Part shown: positions 43,085-51,060 of the stretch, piece after piece | How positions within the stretch are numbered: position 1 is the stretch's first letter | How the letters are laid out: every line of letters starts with the position of its first letter | Virus record (IMG/VR): IMGVR_UViG_3300031951_000017 | Location: 99,929-163,928 of that record | Strand: one strand, 5' to 3' | Length of the DNA stretch: 64,000 nt | Source of the DNA: a virus | The notes under the pieces: generated by a model | What the model saw: the letters and a program-made list of their open reading frames with translations, nothing else | Databases searched by the model: none | Told to the model about the DNA's origin: nothing | Made by a program: the position numbers and the translations under genes

Positions 43085-43702
43085 ATGAATATCAAACAAT
43101 TATTGAAGGAAGAATTAGAAAATTTTTCGTCAAGTATGAAATTAGTGACTGAAACTTATGTTTCTGATAACTTAAAATATCATTTAGAAAATAACATTCC
43201 TCTTAGTAAATCAATATTTAGAAGTGGCTCAAACGCTTATTTAGATTTAGTGAATGAGGTTAGGGAATTACATAATGTTGGTTTCATTGACTTAAATAAA
43301 AAAGATAAATGGATTATTGAAAGTAATATTGGAGAAACTATTATTTTAGAAAATGGTAAAGAGGTTTCATTAGATTTACCTATTATTGAGGGTACACTAA
43401 ATGAGGCTGAGTATAAAGGTAGAAAAGTTCAGGTTGGAAAACCAATGAGAAATTCAGGTGGTGGTAAAAAATATGTTGTATATGTTAAAAATCCATCAAC
43501 AGGTAAAATTAAAAAGATTTCTTTTGGGGATGTTTCAGGAGGTTTAACTGCTAAAGTATCAAATCCTAAAGCTCGTAAAGCATTTGCATCAAGACATCAA
43601 TGTGATAAAAAGAAGGATAGAATGACCGCAGGTTATTGGGCTTGTAGAATCAATCGTTATGGACACTTGTGGGGTGGTAAAACATATCCAGGTTATTGGT
43701 AA
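43085..43702 (+). CDS. Leader-bearing protein with conserved phage C-terminal Cys/His motif
   Basis: 205 residues. Leader MNIKQLLKE|ELENF. The C-terminal 90 residues carry KYVVYVKNPSTGKIKKISFGD, NPKARKAFASRHQCDKKKDR and TAGYWACRINRYGHLWGG; the FGD...ARxxFxxRHxCD...YWxCR pattern recurs in many T4-like phage virion-related proteins (recollection). Function unknown. ATG 43085 chosen after the late motif. The next gene follows by 1 base. Confidence 0.68.
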   Translation: MNIKQLLKEELENFSSSMKLVTETYVSDNLKYHLENNIPLSKSIFRSGSNAYLDLVNEVRELHNVGFIDLNKKDKWIIESNIGETIILENGKEVSLDLPIIEGTLNEAEYKGRKVQVGKPMRNSGGGKKYVVYVKNPSTGKIKKISFGDVSGGLTAKVSNPKARKAFASRHQCDKKKDRMTAGYWACRINRYGHLWGGKTYPGYW

Positions 43703-43703
43703 T

Positions 43704-43997
43704 ATGAACGAACTTCCATTTATTCAAGAAAACATATCAGATACAATTAAAATCAGAACATTTACAGAAGATACTGATTCAGGTGAACTTATGTGGCATA
43801 GGGACAGAGAAAACCGATTAGTTGAGATTTTGGAGAGTAATGGGTGGAAATACCAATCTGATAATAACTTACCCATAGAAATGAAAAAAGGGGATAAAAT
43901 CTTTATCCCCAAAGGTTTATATCATAGAGTAATTAAAGGTAGTGGTGACTTAATAATACAGGTTGAGTTTAACCCGCCATCATCCTACCAATCATAG
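43704..43997 (+). CDS. Small cupin-like protein
   Basis: 97 residues. LMWHRDRENRLVEI and GDKIFIPKGLYHRVIKGSGDLIIQVEF fit a one-domain cupin with His/Glu metal ligands (HxDxE...H). The same compact form is frequent in marine phages. Substrate unknown. It overlaps the convergent WCT-motif gene by 29 bases. Confidence 0.72.
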   Translation: MNELPFIQENISDTIKIRTFTEDTDSGELMWHRDRENRLVEILESNGWKYQSDNNLPIEMKKGDKIFIPKGLYHRVIKGSGDLIIQVEFNPPSSYQS

Positions 43998-44901
43998 CAT
44001 TTCTATTAATGTTTATTGTTGGTTCAGGTATAGGTAATTCTAAATCTAAATTAATATCTCTTACTCTTTGAGTTACTTCAATTTCTGGTGACAATTTTTC
44101 ACCATATTCAAATCTCAACATATATAATGCTTCTTTATTAATTTGTTCTTCAGACATTAAGTCGTGATTTGATTTATTTTTCAAAATTTCAGACCTAACA
44201 ATATCCAAAATACTATATGGTAATCCTGTATCTAATGAATCAATTCTATTATCTTGCATGTTCCAAAAGGTGGATGAATATTCTGAATAATCTCTATGAG
44301 CCGCAACTTTCAATCCTGTCATTTTATTTATACAATAAATCAATGCTCCACTTTTTGAATACCTTCCAAAATAACTTGGTTCGTGTTCTGAAGTCGTACA
44401 CCATTTGGTTGAACTTCCGTATTTCATAGATGACAGATGAGTTAGTGGACGTAAAACCAACCATTCTTTATCTTCATAAATCTTGATAATTTCTTTTTCA
44501 AGTTCATTACCCATCTTTTTAATTTCAGATAACGAGTTTAGTTTTTCCAAATCATCAAAACTTTTAATTGATGTGTAATCCACCCCATTCATCAAATTTT
44601 GTTTATCATAATTAATGAACGTGTTTAACATTTTAACTTGATTATCATTCAACATATAATCAAGAACTCTAAAAATATATGAAAGTTCAGATTCTGAATA
44701 TTTTTCTAATATGTGATTGATAGAATCACCATAATAATGTTTTAGTTCATCTTTGGACATTTTATTATTACTAAATCTATTTTTAATTAGATTTATAATC
44801 ATTTCCTTATACTTCGCATCGGGAAATATTGAATCAATTATGTCAAATCCACTTAACATTAATACGGGATTGTGTAATTTAAGTTGCTCTTTCTTTGTCA
44901 T
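43969..44901 (-). CDS. WCT-motif protein A
   Basis: 310 residues from the ATG at 44901. Residues about 150-240 contain WLVLRPLTHLSSMKYGSSTKWCTTSE, SGALIYCINKMTG and STFWNMQDNRID, which align with 55576-56442. The N-terminal half is helical. The repeated P.TH..S.KYGS.TKWCT.S block looks like an active site with Thr, His, Lys and Cys, but I know no activity. Likely coupled to the small membrane-protein gene upstream. Confidence 0.65.
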   Translation of the reverse strand: MTKKEQLKLHNPVLMLSGFDIIDSIFPDAKYKEMIINLIKNRFSNNKMSKDELKHYYGDSINHILEKYSESELSYIFRVLDYMLNDNQVKMLNTFINYDKQNLMNGVDYTSIKSFDDLEKLNSLSEIKKMGNELEKEIIKIYEDKEWLVLRPLTHLSSMKYGSSTKWCTTSEHEPSYFGRYSKSGALIYCINKMTGLKVAAHRDYSEYSSTFWNMQDNRIDSLDTGLPYSILDIVRSEILKNKSNHDLMSEEQINKEALYMLRFEYGEKLSPEIEVTQRVRDINLDLELPIPEPTININRNAMIGRMMAG

Positions 44902-44903
44902 AC

Positions 44904-45035
44904 TCAAAATATATTATAAAAAAATTTAATTATCCAACTAACTAGAAATAAAAGAAAAATGGACAAAACTGCAACAAACACTGATATTATTATCAGTCCT
45001 ACAATTTTTGTCCATTTATTAATAACCCATTTCAT
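44904..45035 (-). CDS. Small single-span membrane protein
   Basis: 43 residues: MKWVINKWTKIVGLIIISVF, a hydrophobic span of about 22 residues, and a basic-aromatic end (WIIKFFYNIF). It ends 2 bases before the next ATG, suggesting coupling. The gene contains an inverted repeat (ATGGACAAA/TTTGTCCAT). Possible small membrane effector or holin helper; not recognised. Confidence 0.5.
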   Translation of the reverse strand: MKWVINKWTKIVGLIIISVFVAVLSIFLLFLVSWIIKFFYNIF

Positions 45036-45072
45036 CCATAAAATATTATGGACAAAATGTTATATTGTCAAA

Positions 45073-45882
45073 TTATTGTTGTGATAATTGAATTGCTCTT
45101 ACCATTCTTGTAACACCAATTCCGCCACCAAATCTTGGTATAAATGAGTGAGCCAAAAACTCATCTAATTCTTTGTTAACTCTTTCTTTACCAAATAGTT
45201 CATATAACTTATTAGCGTAACCACCTTCAGAAATTGTATTGAAAAAGTTTCTCATCTCCGTTGGGTTTGTTGACCGTTCTGCTGAACCAATTGTCTCTTG
45301 TCCCATTAAAATAATATCAATCTTACTGAATAATTTGTCACCAGCATATTTCATATTCCAAAATGGTGAAGTTCTTTCAGGGAACATCGTGATTGCGACT
45401 GATTTACCCAAACCTGTTGTCATTTTTTCTTCGTGTTCGGCAGTCAAGATATCAACCCCGTATTTCCTACATAAATCGTCATAGGTTAGCACAATTGGTA
45501 CGGGTAGTCCCATGTATTGGACGAGTTCAATTTCAAGGTCTAATAGGTCTTGTAATGTTCCTTTTGCCTCAAACTCAAACATTGGGAAAATTTTCTCATG
45601 CCTCCCTTCAATTGGGTTAGGTTCATTTCGGTATGAGGTGGAGATGCAGAATACCCCAGGCCAACTTGGATTTTTAAGTAATTCATATTCTAACCACATT
45701 TGACCTGTCTGTGGTAATGGCCAAACAACATTATCATAAGTAAATGTTGATACTGTGTGTGGGTCCTCACACGCGGCCAAAATGGATAATCTAGATTGTA
45801 CTGGAACTTCAATAAAACCCTTCTTCAAGAAAAATGTTCGTAGTTTCTGAACTACATTGTGATAATTAATTGTGTCTTTCAT
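45073..45882 (-). CDS. Class II aminoacyl-tRNA-synthetase-like catalytic domain
   Basis: 269 residues, catalytic core only. Motif 2 STSYRNEPNPIEGRHEKIFPMFEFE region (Arg85, Glu87), SKIDIILMGQETIGSAERS, and motif 3 FGGGIGVTRMVRAI (Arg about 258), closest in style to the Asn/Asp/Lys group. No anticodon-binding domain, so it may charge something other than tRNA, as EpmA-type and AsnA-type relatives do. Predicted to bind ATP and an amino acid; acceptor unknown. Ends 11 bases before the small-protein region, with its own terminator upstream of the start. Confidence 0.85.
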   Translation of the reverse strand: MKDTINYHNVVQKLRTFFLKKGFIEVPVQSRLSILAACEDPHTVSTFTYDNVVWPLPQTGQMWLEYELLKNPSWPGVFCISTSYRNEPNPIEGRHEKIFPMFEFEAKGTLQDLLDLEIELVQYMGLPVPIVLTYDDLCRKYGVDILTAEHEEKMTTGLGKSVAITMFPERTSPFWNMKYAGDKLFSKIDIILMGQETIGSAERSTNPTEMRNFFNTISEGGYANKLYELFGKERVNKELDEFLAHSFIPRFGGGIGVTRMVRAIQLSQQ

Positions 45883-45924
45883 TTTTTATTTATTTGTGTT
45901 TATTTGTATTTTAAGGACAAAAAA

Positions 45925-45945
45925 AAATCACCTAAAAGGTGATTT
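45925..45945. terminator. Hairpin terminator
   Basis: AAATCACCT-AAA-AGGTGATTT between the aaRS-like gene and the 45971 gene (ends the latter's operon). Confidence 0.75.
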
Positions 45946-45970
45946 CTTTCATAGATATTTTATTAAGTAA

Positions 45971-46294
45971 TTATTTTTGTTCATCTATTATTATTTCTTC
46001 AGATTCATTACCTGATTTGTTTATTTCAGCTTCCGCTAATTGGTTCTTAGCCGAAGTGAAGTTTTTAACACCCAAAAGACCTGCGCCAATTCCTGTAAAG
46101 ATAACAGATTGGTCTATAATGTCAATACTTTTATCAATGAACATTACATTTATTACCCCCATAATAAAAGAAAGTCCACCAATAAAGACAATATAAATTC
46201 CAGCAGTCGATGTTGCCGAAGTTTTACCATTGGTGTTGGATGTCATTTCACCAAAGGAAAACTTTTTAATGTTTCCAATGAATTTCATAGTCAT
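45971..46294 (-). CDS. Small two-span membrane protein (possible holin)
   Basis: 107 residues with hydrophobic spans about 33-52 (IYIVFIGGLSFIMGVINVMF) and 63-77 (QSVIFTGIGAGLLGV), short charged N- and C-termini. Size and layout fit a class II holin, but the gene is 5 kb from the endolysin and no holin family motif is visible. Confidence 0.5.
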   Translation of the reverse strand: MTMKFIGNIKKFSFGEMTSNTNGKTSATSTAGIYIVFIGGLSFIMGVINVMFIDKSIDIIDQSVIFTGIGAGLLGVKNFTSAKNQLAEAEINKSGNESEEIIIDEQK

Positions 46295-46309
46295 TAGATT
46301 TTTGGAAAT

Positions 46310-46435
46310 TTATCTACCCTGACCTCTATAAGATTTGGGTTTCTCTTCTTTAGGACCATACTTCTTTTTAAGTTTGCCCGTCTTTTTTGTTCCAAAGGTA
46401 ACTTTACCTTGTTTTGTGTTTGTTGTTTTTGCCAT
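46310..46435 (-). CDS. Small very basic protein
   Basis: 41 residues: KTTNTKQGKVTFGTKKTGKL, then KKKYGPKEEKPKSYRGQGR. The ATG lies 3 bases after the stop of the OmpA-like gene, so it is in the same operon. Highly positive charge suggests nucleic-acid binding or a virion DNA-condensing peptide. Confidence 0.6.
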   Translation of the reverse strand: MAKTTNTKQGKVTFGTKKTGKLKKKYGPKEEKPKSYRGQGR

Positions 46436-46437
46436 AT

Positions 46438-47436
46438 TTATTCAAATTTAATGTGAACATAATTTCCTCTATTACCCAAACCTTTTAATATGTATGGTGT
46501 TGATTTAAGTTGTGGGATTACCCCGACCAAATCATCGTAAGTGTGTTTTGCTCTTGCTTTTGATAATTGTAGATTTCCAGTTCTATCATCGTTATTACCA
46601 AATACTTCATCGTATTCAGTAATCTCTTTCCACTTACCATTGTTACAATCATTATCCTTACAACCTGCAGGCATTCTAGATGTTGACGCTTCAATAGTTA
46701 CACGATTAATTTGTCCACCTTTCTTAATGAACTCATTAATTGAGTTAAGAAACGACGCTCTTTTAAGATTCTTGGGTCTACTTATATTCTCTTCAAAAAA
46801 TTCACCTATATTGTAAGTCTTAGGTAATTTTAAGTTATTCTTAGAAATACCAAAATCTTCTAGGTTTAATTCCATTCCAGTCTCAGCAATCTTTAATTTA
46901 ATACCATAAGATTTTTTACCTTCAAAATATGATTCTTGGTAAATAATTTTATTATTTGGTCTTGCAGATATTGGTTCCATATCTTCATCAGAAGGTTGGT
47001 TGAAATCGGTTGACACCCACATACCTGCGATAACAGGTCTTCTTTTAGTTAACGAATAGAATACGATAGGAATATGGTGACCGATATTAATTTGGTCTTT
47101 CATTTTATCCCCGTAATATACCGCTTTTTTCATTTCGTCTGTTAGTCCAAAATTCAATAAATCTTGAACCTTACTTTCAGGATTTTCAACTTCCTTGGTT
47201 TGTTGTGTCCAAAGAATTGATATTTCATCAGATGATGGGAATTTAACATTCATATTAGGTTTTAATTCTTCGTCACCTTTCTTTTCCGCCAAATACATAT
47301 TTTCACCATCAAAATAAAATATGTGACCATAAAGTGAAAAATACTTTCCTTTTTGACGAGATTCATCTTCTTCTTTGATTACTCTTTTAACGATTTTTTC
47401 AATATCGTTGTAAGTTAGTTTTATTATTTTACTCAT
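46438..47436 (-). CDS. Leader-bearing OmpA-like protein
   Basis: 332 residues. Leader IIKLTYNDIEKIVKRVIKE|E. The C-terminal part from about 235 has FLNSINEFIKKGGQINRVTIEAS, then DDRTGNLQLSKARAKHTYDDLVGVI: the N..LSxxRA pattern and preceding beta strand resemble the OmpA peptidoglycan-binding fold. The middle is beta-rich. With the LysM protein next to it, it points to cell-wall contact by virion-carried proteins. Confidence 0.65.
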   Translation of the reverse strand: MSKIIKLTYNDIEKIVKRVIKEEDESRQKGKYFSLYGHIFYFDGENMYLAEKKGDEELKPNMNVKFPSSDEISILWTQQTKEVENPESKVQDLLNFGLTDEMKKAVYYGDKMKDQINIGHHIPIVFYSLTKRRPVIAGMWVSTDFNQPSDEDMEPISARPNNKIIYQESYFEGKKSYGIKLKIAETGMELNLEDFGISKNNLKLPKTYNIGEFFEENISRPKNLKRASFLNSINEFIKKGGQINRVTIEASTSRMPAGCKDNDCNNGKWKEITEYDEVFGNNDDRTGNLQLSKARAKHTYDDLVGVIPQLKSTPYILKGLGNRGNYVHIKFE

Positions 47437-47442
47437 ATTTAT

Positions 47443-48402
47443 TTATTTTTTGGGAGGGAAAATTGCGTTATAATAATCGGTAGGACTTGATGGTAAAACT
47501 TCATCCTTACTTATGTTTCTATTTGGAAATGAACTTTGTTGTGTATTTTCTCCTCCTGTTGTAGTTCCCGCAGTTCCTGTTGTAGTTCCCGCAGTTCCTG
47601 TTGTAGTTCCCGCAGTTCCTGTTGTAGTTCCCGCAGTTCCTGTTGTAGTTCCCTCAGTTCCTGTTGTAGTTCCCTCAGTTCCTGTTGTAACTCTAGTCTT
47701 AGTTTTTATGTTACCATCTACAGAACCTTCTATTGTGGTGTTCTGACCTTTTTGAGTATATTCGTCATATAAACTATTATTACTAGCAACTTCTTTTTCA
47801 AATTTAGCGATAATATCGTCAACATCAGTTTGGGTTATTTTGAATTCACTTACGTTTTTTCCTTTTTTGTCTCTTACGTTTTGAAAATATAGTGCTAAAT
47901 TAGAATATTTAGTTAGGTTATCAAAATCACCACCTGGTTTGTTTGCCGATAGACTTAATGACAAAGCATAATACATTAACGCATTTGGATTATACTTTAA
48001 TTTAATCGGTTCAGCTGTAGTTGGGGTATCCGGGGTTGTAGTCGTAGTATTTGGTGCTGTAGTGTTATTTTTGTCAGTACTTGTACCGCCAAAATCATTT
48101 ATTACCAATTTTTCACCAGCATAAATTGTATTAGGGTTACCTGATTTTAAATTTTTTTTGTTATCCTCATACATTTTTTTCCAATCAACTCCAAAAGCTT
48201 TGGCTATTTTAGTCAAATATTCATTTTTAGCGATTGTGTATGTTTTTGTTGCGGGGTCCCAACTACCTTGTAGTCCGCCAGGTGCGGCATCTTCATTTAA
48301 GATATTATCCCATTTTTGCTCCATTTCAAATAATGTCTTATTTCTTTCAAATGACATTAATTCATATATTCTAGAGAAATCTTTTTTATTTATAGTGTTC
48401 AT
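47443..48402 (-). CDS. LysM-domain protein with Thr/Gly repeat tail
   Basis: 319 residues. The N-terminus (INKKDFSRIYELMSFERN, then WDNILNE|D) is leader-like. LysM about 54-101 (YTIAKNEYLTKIAKAFGVDWKKMYEDN, then IYAGEKLVI). The C-terminal part has six TTTGTAG/TTTGTEG repeats. It probably binds peptidoglycan. Late motif shared with the divergent 48450 gene. Confidence 0.78.
   Translation of the reverse strand: MNTINKKDFSRIYELMSFERNKTLFEMEQKWDNILNEDAAPGGLQGSWDPATKTYTIAKNEYLTKIAKAFGVDWKKMYEDNKKNLKSGNPNTIYAGEKLVINDFGGTSTDKNNTTAPNTTTTTPDTPTTAEPIKLKYNPNALMYYALSLSLSANKPGGDFDNLTKYSNLALYFQNVRDKKGKNVSEFKITQTDVDDIIAKFEKEVASNNSLYDEYTQKGQNTTIEGSVDGNIKTKTRVTTGTEGTTTGTEGTTTGTAGTTTGTAGTTTGTAGTTTGTAGTTTGGENTQQSSFPNRNISKDEVLPSSPTDYYNAIFPPKK
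47556..47690. repeat. 21-base tandem repeat, six copies
   Basis: Units of GTTGTAGTTCCCGCAGTTCC type, nearly identical; encode TTTGTAG. The low divergence suggests recent expansion. Confidence 0.85.
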
Positions 48403-48420
48403 ATTAAATAATTGTTCTTT

Positions 48421-48438
48421 TATAAATATTTATAAATA
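48421..48438. promoter_or_regulatory. Late-type motif shared by divergent genes
   Basis: TATAAATATTTATAAATA; ATGs at 48402 (minus) and 48450 (plus). Confidence 0.5.
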
Positions 48439-48449
48439 AAAAAAAGACA

Positions 48450-48698
48450 ATGGAAAAAAGAATTAAACAACTATTACGTGAAATGTCTGAAAAAAAAATG
48501 AGAGTTGATAGGGAACTAATTGATGATGTTATTAACCGATTAACAAATTTAAAGACAGGTGAAGAATATGAAATGCGATTGAGAGAATTAAATTCAGAGT
48601 TTGGAGCCGAACATGTAAAGAGGACTAACAGACCAACAGAATTTGAACCATTACCATCACATATTAAAGTAAGGTCTTCAACTTATCCAAATAGATAA
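48450..48698 (+). CDS. Small leader-bearing protein
   Basis: 82 residues: KRIKQLLRE|MSEKKMRVDRE, a helical charged middle, and a Pro-rich end (NRPTEFEPLPSHIKVRS). The N-terminus fits the leader type with LRE. Possibly a small internal protein. Unrecognised. Confidence 0.55.
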   Translation: MEKRIKQLLREMSEKKMRVDRELIDDVINRLTNLKTGEEYEMRLRELNSEFGAEHVKRTNRPTEFEPLPSHIKVRSSTYPNR

Positions 48699-48759
48699 TT
48701 TTTAAAAATATTTGTTTTTTCATTTTTTTACATTTATATTTTGGTATAAACTTATTAAA

Positions 48760-49203
48760 ATGGCAAAGAAAAAAACAAAAATTTTAGTTAAAGACGGTGA
48801 TAGTGTTACCGTCAATTACACAGGTAAATTGGAGGATGGAAGTGTATTCGATTCTTCGTTTAATGAGGGACGTGGTCCTTTATCAGCAACTTTAGGGGCA
48901 AATCAACTTATTCCAGGATTTGAAAAAGGATTGATTGGTATGGGTATTGGTGATAAAAAAGTTGTTGAGATTGCACCTTTTGAAGCTTATGGAAACTACA
49001 GACCTGATATGGTAAGTGAGATTGAAAAATCAAAATTCCCTGAAGATGTTACTGTGGGTAGTACTTTACAAGGTATGTCTCAAGCGGGTCCTGTAATTGT
49101 AACAGTACTTGAGGTTAATGAAGAAACTGTAAAGGTTGACGCTAATCACCCACTTGCTGGTAAGAAACTAATATTTGAAATCGAAGTTGTTTCAGTAAAC
49201 TAA
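48760..49203 (+). CDS. FKBP-type peptidyl-prolyl isomerase, SlyD-like
   Basis: 147 residues from the ATG at 48760. VTVNYTGKLEDGSVFDSSF, QLIPGFEKGLIGMGIGDKK, inserted flap domain (SEIEKSKFPEDVTVGSTL), then DANHPLAGKKLIFEIEVVSV: SlyD layout without the His-rich tail. Catalyses prolyl isomerisation and chaperones folding. Stand-alone plus-strand gene with a weak promoter (TATTTTGG) and a strong terminator. Confidence 0.93.
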   Translation: MAKKKTKILVKDGDSVTVNYTGKLEDGSVFDSSFNEGRGPLSATLGANQLIPGFEKGLIGMGIGDKKVVEIAPFEAYGNYRPDMVSEIEKSKFPEDVTVGSTLQGMSQAGPVIVTVLEVNEETVKVDANHPLAGKKLIFEIEVVSVN

Positions 49204-49204
49204 C

Positions 49205-49229
49205 AAAAAATCCCCAAAGGGGATTTTTT
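49205..49229. terminator. Hairpin terminator
   Basis: AAAAATCCCC-AAA-GGGGATTTTT after the FKBP gene. Confidence 0.85.
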
Positions 49230-50125
49230 TATTGTATATATTTAACACTTATTTTAACATCATTAGGTTCAAGTATTTTAGTCTTTAGGAACACCTGTGC
49301 TGAAAAATTCCTTTCCACCTCATTTTTTTGTTCTTCATTTAATTCAATATTATCGTATCTCTTTTTTGGTTTAACTTCAGCATCAATTATGATTTTTTCC
49401 CCATCCAATTCAATATTAGTTATTCTACAATCAAATGAAATTTGTGTTCCTATATCATTTATTGTAAATCTCATGTAACCATAAAAAGAAGAATTAATCA
49501 ATTTTTCTTTATAGTCATCCATAAATTCATCAATTCTGCGATTTTGTATTTCTTCTTCAGTTTTACCATACACTAAACTTTTTAGGTCCTTACTTCTAAG
49601 TTGGGTGGTTTTATATATACCTTTCCTAGTAACATTACCATATTGTTTAGCTGTCGAACTTGAATACTTTTCTGACACTGAATACCATTTATTATTTTTG
49701 AAAACTAATATTGGATACCAGCCATAGGAACTAATAACATATTGGTCAACACCACGAACATCTCTACTCCAATAACCACGTAAATTACTTCCCTCAAAAG
49801 GCATTTTTGCATAGGCATAGGTTCCTGATGATACATTTGTTATCTTATTTCCTGGAAAATCTTTTTCATTTTTTAATTCTTCAGGACTTATGTTTTCATA
49901 ATCACCATTTTCTCTATAGTTAAGGGTGTATAAATAATAATAACGCATTGCGTCTTCCTTTGGGAGTCCAATTAAAGGTAATTTTTTCTCAAAGAATTCA
50001 ATTGTGGCTTTTTTTGTTTTTAAATCTTTTTTCTTATTTTGTAAAAATTTAAACAATTGGATAACTGATTGACTCAATTGTTTGGTCATCTCCTCATTAA
50101 TTTTTTTTTTCAAAAAACTTTTCAT
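49229..50125 (-). CDS. Leader-like uncharacterised protein
   Basis: 298 residues. N-terminus FLKKKINEEMTKQLSQSVIQL has an INE site. Centre has SYAYAKMP-like GTYAYAKMPFEGSNLRGYW and YGWYPILVFKNNKWYSV; the C-terminus is beta-rich (IDAEVKPKKRYDNIELNEEQ). No family. Late motif 50130-50142. Confidence 0.55.
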   Translation of the reverse strand: MKSFLKKKINEEMTKQLSQSVIQLFKFLQNKKKDLKTKKATIEFFEKKLPLIGLPKEDAMRYYYLYTLNYRENGDYENISPEELKNEKDFPGNKITNVSSGTYAYAKMPFEGSNLRGYWSRDVRGVDQYVISSYGWYPILVFKNNKWYSVSEKYSSSTAKQYGNVTRKGIYKTTQLRSKDLKSLVYGKTEEEIQNRRIDEFMDDYKEKLINSSFYGYMRFTINDIGTQISFDCRITNIELDGEKIIIDAEVKPKKRYDNIELNEEQKNEVERNFSAQVFLKTKILEPNDVKISVKYIQ

Positions 50126-50126
50126 A

Positions 50127-50159
50127 TTTGATAAATATATTGATTTTTAGATATATTTG
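50127..50159 (+). promoter_or_regulatory. Host-type promoter overlapping a minus-strand late motif
   Basis: TTTG 50127-50130, 21-base spacer, TATATTTG 50152-50159 for the ATG at 50164. The spacer holds the gene-sense late motif CAATATATTTATC (50130-50142) for the minus gene starting 50125. Confidence 0.6.
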
Positions 50160-50163
50160 CGGT

Positions 50164-50661
50164 ATGAACATATTCTTTCTAGATTGGGATGTTAAAAAAT
50201 CCGCAGAATATCATTGTGATAAACACGTGGTTAAGATGATATTGGAAACAGCACAATTATTATGTGGTGCTCACCACGTGACCGACCAAGTACCCACTAA
50301 GTACCCACCAAGTACCCTCCAAGTGCCCTACAAGTTATCTCACAAGAATCATCCATGTGCTATTTGGACACGTGAGTCACTGTCTAACTATTTGTATCTA
50401 TGTGAACTTGGGTTGGAACTATGTAAGGAATACACTTACCGATATGGTAAACGTCATAAATCTCAGGATGTGATTGAGTGGTGTGTCACAAATAAGGTAA
50501 ACATTTGTGACAAGGGATTTACTAATCCACCAAAAGCAATGCCTGATGAGTATAAGGTAGATGATGTTGTTAAATCATACCGAAATTATTATCGCGGAGC
50601 CAAGTCAGAGTTTGCGGTATGGAAAAATAGACAAGTTCCCGAATGGTACATGTCTTTATAA
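50164..50661 (+). CDS. Conserved phage protein with CDKHVVKMILE motif
   Basis: 165 residues. FFLDWDVKKSAEYHCDKHVVKMILETAQL, HPCAIWTRES and KGFTNPPKAMPDEYK are blocks I recall in proteins of cyanophages and other T4-like phages; His/Cys-rich, no assigned activity that I can confirm. A run of 11-base tandem repeats lies inside the gene (50287-50341). Host-type promoter. Confidence 0.7.
   Translation: MNIFFLDWDVKKSAEYHCDKHVVKMILETAQLLCGAHHVTDQVPTKYPPSTLQVPYKLSHKNHPCAIWTRESLSNYLYLCELGLELCKEYTYRYGKRHKSQDVIEWCVTNKVNICDKGFTNPPKAMPDEYKVDDVVKSYRNYYRGAKSEFAVWKNRQVPEWYMSL
50287..50341. repeat. 11-base tandem repeats inside a coding sequence
   Basis: Four good copies (CAAGTACCCAC type at 287, 298, 309, 320) plus one degenerate copy at 331. 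The period is not a multiple of three. Confidence 0.75.
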
Positions 50662-50691
50662 TTGATGTTATTTAATTATTATTCCAAAGTT

Positions 50692-51060
50692 ATGAAATCA
50701 ATAATTGCTGTAAATAATTTAGGGTATATTGGACTAGACAATAAACTCCTATGGAAATCCGCTCAGGATATGTCACACTTCGTTAAGATGACCATAAACC
50801 AAAGATTGTTGGTTGGGTATAATACGGCTCAGGATTTACCTAAACTTAAAAATAGGGCCATTATAATTGATAATAGAGACGAATTAATTACAGATGTTGA
50901 TTGGTGTATAGGGGGTAAAAAAACATATGAGAAATACGCATCTCATTTTACTGAGTTACACATTTCTCATATAGATAATAACGATATTGGTGATATAATG
51001 TTTCCTGATTTTAGAAACTTAAACCCAAATTGTAAAATTTTTAATTATTACTTTAAGTAA
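50692..51060 (+). CDS. Very small dihydrofolate-reductase-like protein
   Basis: 122 residues from the ATG at 50692. KSIIAVNNLGYIGLDNKLLWKSAQDMSHF matches the DHFR start, with the catalytic acid (Asp26) and Trp21; then LLVGYNTAQDL (the MGRxTWES counterpart), DWCIGGKKTYEKY and ELHISHIDNNDIGDIMFPDF. About 35 residues shorter than E. coli DHFR; the segment after LxxRxxIIx and the C-terminal strand are trimmed. Probably supports thymidylate synthesis if active. Confidence 0.8.
   Translation: MKSIIAVNNLGYIGLDNKLLWKSAQDMSHFVKMTINQRLLVGYNTAQDLPKLKNRAIIIDNRDELITDVDWCIGGKKTYEKYASHFTELHISHIDNNDIGDIMFPDFRNLNPNCKIFNYYFK

Noticed and set aside
44968-45018. Inverted repeat ATGGACAAAA/TTTTTGTCCAT as a terminator
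   Set aside because: Arms are about 40 bases apart, lie inside the small membrane-protein frame, and lack a U tract.
45971-46294. Firm holin call
   Set aside because: Two spans and small size are suggestive only; it is distant from the endolysin and no family motif is seen.
47513-47772. Repeats resembling a CRISPR-like array or a plus-strand VVVPAVP/SSCCSSR gene
   Set aside because: Units are contiguous 21-mers without spacers and encode in-frame TTTGTAG in the LysM protein; no cas genes nearby.
50164-50661. Pyrimidine-dimer glycosylase (DenV)
   Set aside because: The DenV N-terminal catalytic motif is absent; only general memory of a conserved phage family supports any name.
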